64,000 nucleotides of DNA from Isoperla grammatica (Eukaryota; Arthropoda; Insecta; Plecoptera; Perlodidae): positions 8,656,139 through 8,720,138 of the forward strand of contig OX246739.1 in NCBI GenBank assembly GCA_945910005.1. Direction: 5' to 3'. Below the pieces are notes generated by a model. That model made no database searches. It worked only from the letters and a program-made list of their open reading frames with translations, and was not told the origin of the DNA. Positions 44,801 through 56,800 of the stretch are shown piece after piece. The position numbers were made by a program, and so were the translations under genes. How positions within the stretch are numbered: the first letter of the stretch is position 1; each line of letters opens with the position of its first letter.

Positions 44801-47800
44801 ACTATGTGGTGATGATGCTATGAGTCGGTCACAGTACGACCCTTCAAGCAGGACAACGCACGCTACCCTCTGCTACATAGTAGAAGAGCATGTTCTGCAA
44901 CACATTACAAGGTGTATCACACACTGCACTACTATGTGGTGATGATGCTATGAGTAGGTCACAGTACGACCCTTCAAGCAGGACAACGCACGCTACCTTC
45001 TGCTTCATAGTAGAAGAGCATGTTCTGCAACACATTACAAGGTGTATCACACACTGCACTACTATGTGGTGATGATGCTATGAGTCACAGTACGACCCTT
45101 CAAGCAGGACAACGCACGCTACCCTCTGCTTCATAGTAGAAGAGCATGTTCTGCAACACATTACAAGGTGTATCACACACTGCACTACTATGTGGTGATG
45201 ATGCTATGAGTAGGTCACAGTACGACCCTTCAAGCAGGACAACGCACGCTACCCCCTGCTTCATAGTAGAAGAGCATGTTCTGCAACACATTACAAGGTG
45301 TATCACACACTGCACTACTATGTGGTGATGATGCTATGAGTAGGTCACAGTACGACCCTTCAAGCAGGACAACGCACGCTACCCTCTGCTTCATAGTAGA
45401 AGAGCATGTTCTGCAACACATTACAAGGTGTATCACACACTGCACTACTATGTGGTGATGATGCTATGAGTCACAGTAAGACCCTTCAAGCAGGACAACG
45501 CACGCTACCCTCTGCTTCATAGTAGAAGAGCATGTTCTGCAACACATTACAAGGTGTATCACACACTGCACTACTATGTGGTGATGATGCTATGAGTCAC
45601 AGTACGACCCTTCAAGCAGGATAACGCACGCTACCCTCTGCTTCATAGTAGAAGAGCATGTTCTACAACACACTACAAGGTTTATTACACATTGCACTAC
45701 GATTTTAGAACACTACACGGAATTTGTCCGTTAATTGTTATTGTTATTCTATATTATGTATGTTTTTTTATTATAGTTTTTGGTGTTCACTGAATGCAAG
45801 GTTAGTGTTATTTTATAACTTATTGTGTCATGACTCATGAGCTGCTTTTACAAAACTGTAGAGATGAAAGCATCCATGGTTACATAAAATACCGTCCGTA
45901 TGAATCTATAATAATTGTGGCTTTAGCTAATCTTTCACAACAGAAGATAAAGGGTTTACTTCAACGCATGAAATTACTTTATAAAAAAATGAAGGTTATA
46001 TTAACATTTATTATATGCGGTAACGCTAAGCCAAACGAGTAGCGAGGTGCAAAATAAATCGTTTAGTATACGACTGAAAATCAATACTGTGTTGTGTTGT
46101 CTTTGCTTAGCGTTTCACTAGAGTTTACCTTTGTAAGTTCATCCATGGTGTGCATAGGTTGGCTGCCTGGCCCCGAGGGACTCAATTATACACAGAATGT
46201 GCCAGGACAGTCTAGCAAACATTACCATTCCCTCGGGACATTCCTGATAAACAACTCTCGAGTTCAGTTACCCTTGTCGCTTTACCACACCAAGCTACAG
46301 TTCCACAAAAAACATTAATTAAAGGGATTCTATCTACCGATTTGGGAAAAGTACGTTATCAAGAACAATGTGTACTATGGATGAGTAAATTGGTTACCGT
46401 GATCTGTACGTCTTCAGGCTCTCCAATCTCAATTTCTAAAGTCCCGTCGCGTAAACAAGCAATGAACTGTATAATTCTCAGAAGAGACGGTCTCCCCAAG
46501 CGCCTGTAAGCAGCTATTTGAAAGGAATTTGCTGTGGTATTTCCCGTCACCTGCTTGTTATAGTCCACTGTACGGAGTGCACCAGCCTTGCTTGAAATGT
46601 ACTAAGACACCACCTGTCAACGGTCGAGCTGATAGTACCACTACAATACCGGAGGCAAAGAGAACGAGATGCAACTTGATTTAGGTTGGTATTCGTCACA
46701 TACGTTACTTGACTATTACATAATCCTTGACGACACCACCTTGCAAGTTAACGAGAGGAAACTCAGTCAAATATTCTGCGCATACACTAATAAAGCTATT
46801 TGTCATGTTGTTGTCTCCTTTAGTTACCCAATAACAAGTGTGGTTTGTGGGTGGAGAACACGGTTAATTTAAACAACCTACCAATATGGTAAAACTCTGC
46901 GAAGCGCGACGTGCAATGCTGGTCACGGACGACGTGTGGGGGTCAACAGAGGCACCACAGCCCAACACACAACCTGCACCCCATTAGCGATTCACCTTCA
47001 ATTGAAATCGATCTGGATTGCAGTGGCATGTTGCTATATTAATATTGTCCTACCACTCGAAGAGATTGTTCTTGACAACGGTCATCTCAATTCTTATGCC
47101 CACATTACACGGTTCAATACTTTCGTTAAACTAGTTGAACTTAAGGACAAAGAAGCATCAATTTTTTACAAATTGTGTTTGATTCGTTCTTGTTCTTGAA
47201 TTCAATAAGTTTGACGAAAGTATTGAGTCGTGTAATGTCGGCATTAAGCTTGGTGCATATACATTGCTTAGGATTACGACTAGACGTTCTGTTTCATAGA
47301 CAGAAACTAGATTAACGAATGAATTAATACATTGACATTAGCTTTAACCTGATTGATTCTCGCCAAAAGACATCTAGTTCCTGTTTGGATGGACTAGAAT
47401 CTGGTTAAGGCTAATGTTAGAAGTAAAGTATGTTATCTTTTTTTAACCATAGGGCTAGTCGTTAGCCTTGTCAATATCTGAAGTTCGTTGTGAACGCTAG
47501 TACACATTTCTATAAGTTGAACTTTTAGTCCTAATCGTTAGGAAAATCTGTGAACCCGTCTTAAGAAATACTTAGGTACGTTACACACAACATTATACAA
47601 ACATTATTATCGAAATCGGTCCAGTTTCTCACAAGTTATTGAGGTTCTGTTTGATGACGTCACTACAGGTGTACGAACGGGTTGTGGCTCAAACCTATCG
47701 TGTTGAACCGTGATACGCGGGATAGCAACACTCGGCTATACAAGAAAGAAATGTGCATCAGGTGGTGAGATTCCACTACAAAGGCCTCATCAAACTCATT

Positions 47801-50800
47801 ATAAATTAATACCCTTCGTTATATGATTGTAACATATACCAGTATCATTGCCTTCATCAACTAATTGGGTTAATAAAATATACATTCCTTAAAATCGATC
47901 TAATGATTTTTGAAACCTCTATCCCATAATTCCGAAAGTCTATATTTAAAATTACTAGTTAACCGATGAACGTAATTGATCAAATTTTCACACGGTATGT
48001 TTTAGTGCGTTGTTATTGGTGTATTTGTGGTGTATTGGTATGCGTTACTATAAATTAGAATAACCTACCTTTTTTCATTACTCATATGAAAGAGTATTCT
48101 GTTTATCTTTCTAATCTGAGATATTTCTACCCAAAGCATTAAATCATGTGGCTTTTAGAATTAAAAAACTTCATTATTAAGTGTATAAAGAGCGCAAAAA
48201 AATGTATACAAAACACAACAGCAATTTCACCGTAATGTAGCACGGTGCTTATATTATCTTTAATAACACGATTTCTAAGAATTTTCCGCAGTCTTTGAGC
48301 TTTTACAACGAATGTGCTGGCAAGACTGAATTTCTTACCATTTCCTGTTACAACTCTCATTTTTCATTTTCTCATTTTACTTTTCAAACCATTATGTTTT
48401 AAGTACGTTTACGTGTGCGTAGGCAAATTGTGAAAAACTGACAATAGTCAAGCGAGTGACAAACTAAGTATTTGCACAATTTAGTATCCATTTACGCTCT
48501 GGTTGGATTTCGAAAATATTCGTAAATACGTAATCTAGCTAGGGTCAGGACCAGGACCAGGAACTAGCATCACTGTTGCAATATTCATGGTGCTATGCCG
48601 CGACCTGCGCTGTCTCATTTCTTCCCTCCCCCCCCCCCCCCCCCGGTCAGGTACTCGAGTAACACATGACCTCGTAAATTATTTTAAGGGTGAAATGGAC
48701 TTGGTTGGCGTTTCTCGCAAATATTCAGGTTTTTGGTGGATGTAAAATACATACGACATAACACGATAGGGGCCAGATACATCTTCCGCTACCCACAATG
48801 AATACGAACAAGGTCAATGCGCATTAATTAATAACATACGTGCTATATTTAAAAATATGTTTATATAAAAGAATAACAAGTTTTTGAGCTAACTTCAGTA
48901 TTAGATGAAAGTTGAATGATATACATTTTTAAAATAGAAATATAATATCGTTGAGTGAAAATTTCTCTCAATTGCTGGGCAAGCCTTAGGTTGGAATTCA
49001 TAGTCGGCCCCTACACCTAGGGGCGCCCATTGTTACCAAGGTAACAATTGTTTGCATGTTATTTAACATAAACAAAACAAATCCATAGCAACAATGGGTG
49101 CCCCTAGGTGTAGGGGTCGACTATGAATTCCAACCTTAGTGTGGCCCGCAATGCGGGTTTTGATCTGGTACGGAGAAGCGTGTATAATGTATTAACAACT
49201 AACATTATGTGTGGAGTAAAAAAACTAATTAAAATATATTTTATGTTATCTCTATTTTCAGTTTAATAAAATCGTAATAATTCGTAAAACATTTCATGCT
49301 TTCTTTCATCGTCCCTGTTTCTTAAATGTTCGAGAATTGGTGATGGACGCAGTATAAGCGCCAAAACGGAGTAGAAGCAAAATATTTGCCAAATGATTGC
49401 GACGCTGCCAATCAAAAAACATGAGGCTGCGGTTTATTCTACACGTCCGCCAATATGTCCAGTACGACACATACCACCCCCCCCCCCCCCCCCACGGCGC
49501 TACAGCTGACGCGGTATAGGAACCCGGCGCACGATACACAGGCGATGTTTTTGGTTTGGCGATTTTGAAAGCCTTGTATCGGCAATGTTCGGCGTTCCTA
49601 AATTTGGCTACTTTTCTCTTTGGCTTCTCATCCGTTGGCGCTGTTCCGCACTCCCTTTGGGGGGAAATGTAAACAAATTGTCATATTGTGTATGTCTCTG
49701 TACAGAGGCTGCATACGCAAACGTTTTGAACAATCAAATTGATACGTTTACTGACATTGTACAATGGCCATTGTAATAGAGAATCATTTTAAATGTAACG
49801 CTAAACAATATTGAACTATTGGAAACGATGTAACCAAGATTTATATTTCATTGCGAGGTTTCTGTTAGCCTACAGCACTAGAAATAATATGGTCTTCTCG
49901 TTTACAAAAATGTGTCGATTATAACAAAATGCTATAAAGCATGTGTGGTTGCTTGAAAACAAAATAATAAATTACATTACAACTCGGCTCAACGTTCGTT
50001 TGATGCATATTGTAGAGAACTGAAAAAAATCGTTCACAGTTGACACATCCTGAAACCAGATTTCCCTACTACACAGTAACTCTAGTATAACTAAATCAAG
50101 TGAATTGTATTTACGAAAGACTATATAAATTACCTATTTTATAATGTAACGGTAATTTCATATAACCGAATCAACTTTGTGTACTGGTATAATTGTTTTC
50201 AAATCTACCCGGCACCTCCACCAAAGTTAGAATAGTGTTAGTTATTCTCTGTAGTTATTAGTTATTTTATAGTTAATTTTGTTTAGTTATTTAGTAATTT
50301 TGAAGTTAGTTATGGTTATAGTTATTCTCTGATCAACAGTCGCGATCGCGGTCACCGTTTACGCGTGCCTCGAGAATAATAACTAAATAACACATGAGTT
50401 TTAACTACATTTAAAAAATAACAACGTTATTAATTCAAAACCATGAACTAGATCTAAAAGAATGTATTCAAATAAGAAAATAATTCATTACTTTTCATTG
50501 TTACCTATTTGTGTACCACCTAGTATACAAAATGCGCTGAAACATATTTCAACTACCAGCTCCACGTTAGGCTGTGCTCGCAGCCACTCAATATTAACTA
50601 CGGCCTACTTAAATTATTCAAACATCCTCCCTTGTGTTTGAGAAAATCAAGTCAATAAAACTGTTTTGTAAACCGTAAAATGTAAGCAACGCCGCAGGTT
50701 GAAACTAGAACACAAGGGAAATCTAGTAAGTGGATCTATACGATCTGAGAGAACACATTTGAATGTTCACTGTCTGTGGAGAGGGTACATACAGGTCTCG

Positions 50801-53800
50801 ACCTGCCGTATTGCGTGCCCTATTGGGAACATGCGCTTCAATGGTGAGAATAAATGTGACTGAGATGGACTTTCATTGCAATGCGAATCGATATTATATT
50901 ATAAACTTACAAATGAATAACACTTTTACTATTGTGTGGATAGAATATCGCATTTAGTCTTGCTTAACTAACTTCGTTTCGTACTATACGTATCGATTGA
51001 TATTATAAACATAGAACAGTAATAACATACACTTTATCTTTATCACATATACCATTGCGGAAGCTTCTGGAATGTATCCTATTAAGAATAAACAACGGCG
51101 TCACGTATCGCAGATAAACAGTTCCTGAGGACAACAAATTGATACTTAATGTATAAATTTAACTTAGCTACTAAATGATAGATTTACAAATTGGTTTCAA
51201 GAAATCACATACATTCAACATACTTATACATATTTGTATTGTCTGTTTTCTACCAACCCCTATTCAATAAATATATGCATATATATATTTAATAAATACA
51301 ATATTAAAATGAATCTAATAAAAAAAATCAAACTTTAATTCATATCAAACACATTCAATAGAATATGGAATTAGCTTCACCAACAACATCAAGTTAAATT
51401 TATTTGACTTAAACTGGCTTACATATTTTAATAGATAACATCAGCTTCTAACTTCTTATTTAGGACTTGTGCAAGACCTTCTTAACTGAATGCGAAACCA
51501 CCTGAATTAATCTTCTGATTAGTTTCAATTAATTTCGCTCAAGTAAGCCTTAGCTACTTAAGACTAAGTATTTGCATTAAGTGTTGAGCTACGTCTTGAG
51601 CTCCGTCTAGCGGTCGTGCTCTCAACTATTCTCTGCCGTATCTTGTGTCTTAACTCCTATACTACTTTAGCTTTGACTTGTGATCAGTCGCATAAATGTG
51701 TAGAGAAAATCACTGTACAAGGTAATGCAGATTTATTTGTATTCACTTTCACTGACTAAATTTTCTTTTGATGGCATTTATTTTGTTTTGCATTTTCCCA
51801 AAATTTTCGTTTGTTTTGTGTGTCTCGCGGTAGCAAAAAACGGAGCGCCCGATCAAGTTGATATTTTAAATATCCATAAGTTTCGATGTGGGTTTCATGT
51901 CATTTTTTATATCTTTCAGTATACAATCGATGATAACACCACCTTGCAAGTTAACGCTACGAAACTATAGCACTCATGTGGTGGAGCCATTCGTGTTTAC
52001 TAACAAGGCGAGGTTTCGTCTATCTTGAGCCCAGGTCGGGGAATGTCTCCTAACTTGTAACCGCTGTTTGTATGCGATCCTGTCCTTTGTCACACTTAAA
52101 ACTTTCAACTTATGGGCTGACGAACCCAACCAGTGAGGTACGCTTCGCTGAGTTCACGAAACTCCCCACCCTTTACCGCACTAGAACTACAAAACTAGAG
52201 TTTGAAACGGGAGAGTTGGGGTCGCAAAACTACAAATACCGAATAAACGTTGTTTAGTTGTTTCACTACTCATGTAACTAGGCAAGTAAACAAAAGAGAC
52301 AGAAGTTTCAACTTTATGTTTATAATGTTGACGTTATATACAATAACGAGGATGTTGGCATCATTTTAAATGTATATTATGATGCCCATAGAATATATTT
52401 CATTCAATTCAAACGTGCGAGCTTGAGACTGTATGTATAACGATATGTTAAGAAGATATTAATATTCAGTTTTGCCTGGATGTGACAAGGGTAGCAATCT
52501 AATTGGATTTGCTCATATCATATCCATCTACAGTCATGCAAAGCATTTTATAATTGCCATCACTCGCGAAGAACGGGATTGAGATTACTTGAGCTTTCCT
52601 CTCAAGTAGGTTTTACTATCACGTCTAGATGTACTGACATGGAGGGACTTGGATTTACATAAGCGCATAACGAGGTGTACTAGGCCTACTCGTCAGCTTG
52701 TTGCGATCTTCAGGGTAGCAGCTTGACGGAATATGCAGAACGTCTTTGATCAAGAAGACATCCACATTTGCAAGTCGAAACTTCTCCACTGTTCTGAATA
52801 CAGAACATCACTCGTGGCTTTGATTTTCTGCCGTTGTCTTCTCATGTTTCATTCGAAAATCATTTCGAGTTGGATTTGTATGATTTGTTTATGAATTTTG
52901 CTTGTTTATAATATTCATAACGGTAAAAAATGCTTAAACTTAAATAATTAACCAAATTCAGCTCACTGTACGTATAATATAAGTATACATTTTGAAATTA
53001 ATATTAAACTATACTATTGCCATGATACATCTACCTTGATGTATTGTGGGGAACTCTATTTGTTTAGAAAACAAAATGATTCAAATCCGTATAGTTACAT
53101 ATTTTGAATAATACACCCCCGCAAAGCATATTGTGCACTTTTATATCTCGGCTATTCATGAATTGTGTCCAAATTGTAACGTGGTGTTTACTGTACAGTA
53201 TTATAAATGCATAAGTTTGGTTTTTGTTTGTTCGCGGGGATTAATTTATGAATATTACACTGAGCTTGTGGTTATCACTGGTGAACCTTTATCCTCTATC
53301 AAACTCAGTAATTCCCTATTGATGATGTACATTGTCGAAACATTATTACATTGACCTATTAAAACCACCACAGCGGATTCTGTGTTCGAAAAACAGAAGC
53401 AACATCAGCTATCCGCCTCGTTGTAATTTTGTTGAAACCACTTCAAGTGTTGTTAGAGCTTTTACTCGTTGGATTTATTATCAATTGACTGAGCAAAGTG
53501 TTCAGTGTTATAGAGCTATATATAGAGTACATACAACCTTACACACATTGCTACTGGAAGGGCAGTATTTATGTCATCGTGAACATGTTTTAAAACAGTA
53601 AATTATTAAAAATTCTACACTTTGTGGTGCTATGTTTTGGTGTTTTGCAAAACTTGAATTAGACTATTGATACACATTGGACTGTATGTCGAACGGTGCT
53701 TCACAGCACTACGATATAGGCAGCTTTCAAAATATTTCCATCTTGAATTTATAATTGGTACGCCAAAATTAAAAAAAAAACGTCAAAAATCGTTGGTACA

Positions 53801-56800
53801 TTTAATGAATGTGTGGGTTTCCTGGTTAATTGAAGCGTTCTACATTCTATGGTATGTATAATTAATTATTCGCTAATTACGCTTGTAATTGACATTGTCT
53901 AGTTTACTTACCATGTTATGGTCGCTAATTGAGTGTAACGTAGGAGCAATATTAGTTAGATCGAATGCCACGGAATTGTTGCTCTATAACATTATATCAA
54001 TTCCGATGTTATCATGGACCAAAATCAAATTAAATCATTAGTTTGCAAGCATGATAGCTGGGTTTGATTCTCAGTTTGGACATTATGTGTAGTTTGTGGT
54101 TTTTAATCAAGTACTAGTGATTGTTGTATTGTATGGTTGATGGTACTTCAATATGATGGTGTGTTTGGATTGACCTATTTCTTTCTTTCCTATATCCAAT
54201 ATATGAGAAACACATCACCAAGTGCTTCAACGCTACATATGATACGCGGGCAAAGCCGGAACTAATATGATGGGTGACAGGAGTGTCAAATGTGATATTA
54301 ACGACGTGAAGGGATATCCGCTCAATCCCCCTCCCCCCCACAATATATACACACCTTCGCACATAACGGGAGGGGACAACCGGATCTTCCGGCTCCGAAG
54401 GAGTAGAAATATTCGACTTCCCCGAGTAGGGATGTGGGATCTGCGGTCTGTGTTTTGGGTCACTGAGCTAAACGCGCTACTCATGCATATTTCCGAGCCA
54501 AGGTACAAAGTGCTCAGGAAGCGGAATATTTATGGTAAATTACCTGATGAAGTCTAGTGTTTCCTCTCGCATAGTGTAAAACCAAAAACCAAAATTCAAA
54601 ACTCTTTTCCTTATAAATTCCGAGCCGAGAAGGAAGTTTTAACAAATTCTATCACAGTTTACGCGGCCATTTGTTTGTTGTGTTGAATGGTTTTTATAAT
54701 TGCCGGGTTGGATTTAAATCCATGAATATGATACTGGCCTTAATGGTAACGGCTACTTTGAACTTTGGAGTCGATATAGCAATAGACATAATACATGAAA
54801 ATCAGTCTCGTAATACCCACATTACACGGTTCAATACTTTCGTCTAACTTATTGAATTCATGAACAAAAGCGGATCAAAAAACAGTTTGGTAAAAAACTG
54901 CAACAATATAGCTTCTATTAATTGATGCTTTTTTTGTCTTAAAATTCAATAAGTTTGACTTAAGTATTGAACCATATAATGTGGGTATAAAAGAGTGGGT
55001 AGGCAACAAGTGATCACAAGAAGTGAATCCATTAAGTCTCTCTATGCCAATACCGTAAGATTTACCACTTCAAAATGTCTGATGTACACGCGTCACACTG
55101 ACAAATGGAGTGCCTAACTCAGCTCTAGGATTTTAATTCTGTCATTGACTACGCATTGCAACTCTTTGATTAAAATGCTTAATCGAAACCCAAGAGCCAC
55201 AAAAAAGATTCTAGGTAGAGAATAGAGAACCTCCTTGTGTATCGACTAAGAGAAAATTTGAAAGAATTCAAACATACAACTCAGAAAAATGCTTCTATCC
55301 ACAAACTAATGCTCACAGAGACGATATAGAAGTTTACTGGGGAAGAACTTCCTGAACTTCTTTGTCGACCCTTGATGCTTGCGTTGTTGATGTATAAACT
55401 GTCTTCGTGGTCACCCTAGCTGCAATAAATTGACACGTGGAACAAACACAGCTACATTGATCAATACATTTCATATCATTACAATTATTAACTCCCTGCG
55501 GCATCAAATTGTCATTTAGGTTGGACTCATTCGTGTTGTGTATTAAAACAAGCCTCTCTAAAACAACACAGCTAAAATTGTTATTTTATATGAATGATAA
55601 ACGATAACTACATATCAACCACAATACATGAATAGCCGATTTTATTCATATTTATGTGTTATTTTAGTGGATATTTTCCATGTTTAGCTGATATGTACGC
55701 AGGTATTTATAAACTAGAAAATAATGCTGAAAATCATTCGTGAAAGAAGGATATATAATATACATTTTGCGATAAAACGTTCACCTAGCAACAAAATTAT
55801 TCAAATGAAAGGTTCAGGAATTATTATAAAGTGTCAACTGTTATTTTATTCTGTAATTTTTGTATTTTTTATAAAACGTCTATAAACTATAAAGTACTTT
55901 TCAACAAACTCATTCGCTTCAAGGATAGATAACATATTAGCTCCATAATGATCAATAGAGATTTAAGCCGAGGTACTCTCTTAAATCTACATTCACATAG
56001 AATTCTAAAAGTGTAATACGAAATTGTTAACTTTCTAAAAATAAATAAAGTATCTACTGTGAATGAAATACATTTCTGGTTCTCCGTTTCTATCTCTCTA
56101 CCCAACCCTTTCCCTGTTTTATAAATAATAATTGAACTAGAAGGATCACGTAATATTACTACTGCACACACAATAAAGACAAATCAATGTTCTTTCCTCA
56201 CAAAACAATCTCCTGTGAGATCTCCCGGCTAATGAACGTGTCCGCCAACAGGTTGCCCTGTCCGTCTCAGAAGTTGTACAGCTTCGGTCAGCGAGTTCAT
56301 TTCTTCCCGAGATAACGTTATCGACCGCGAGGAAATAGAGTGGGGCGGGATTATATCCTCTTCTTCGCGACTTCCTTCGTTATTTCCTCCGTTTTCAATG
56401 GAACACCTTTTCCATACGAAGTATACTCGCCTGAATATGATGTTACTTGTAAATTGAGACCGTATGATTGTGTTTTACAAACGAATTGCTATTACACCAT
56501 ATCTATAAGAAAACATTCACACGGCGTAGGTCTCACAACTCTGCCGGTCGTAACATGCGACGAAATTAGATCCTACAATTCCCCTTTCATCCCATTTTCA
56601 ATTTATGTATTTTATTCCTCTTTCTTACTCACCCTTTTCCCTTCAATCTTCCTCTACGTTGTATGACCTACTTGTCGACCAAACCACAGATTGGTATAGA
56701 CTCCCATTTTTCTATTTCAAGTACAATTCGTGAGATACAATTAAGACATGAAAATTCGGTGTAGTTTAAACGGACGACCACCCATCCCGTTTGTGACAAT

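Noticed and set aside
43000..45700. Series of 60-112 codon frames on both strands
   Set aside because: Products of the 130-bp exon 2 junction array; only the terminal copy is a usable exon.
43000..45710. CRISPR-like regular spacing of repeats
   Set aside because: Units are contiguous and whole-unit homologous with no unique spacers; this is a tandem exon-junction array in an animal gene.
54233..54557. Overlapping 91-96 codon frames on both strands near 54.3 kb
   Set aside because: No family resemblance or splice sites; the local GC rise and C-rich patch account for the open frames.
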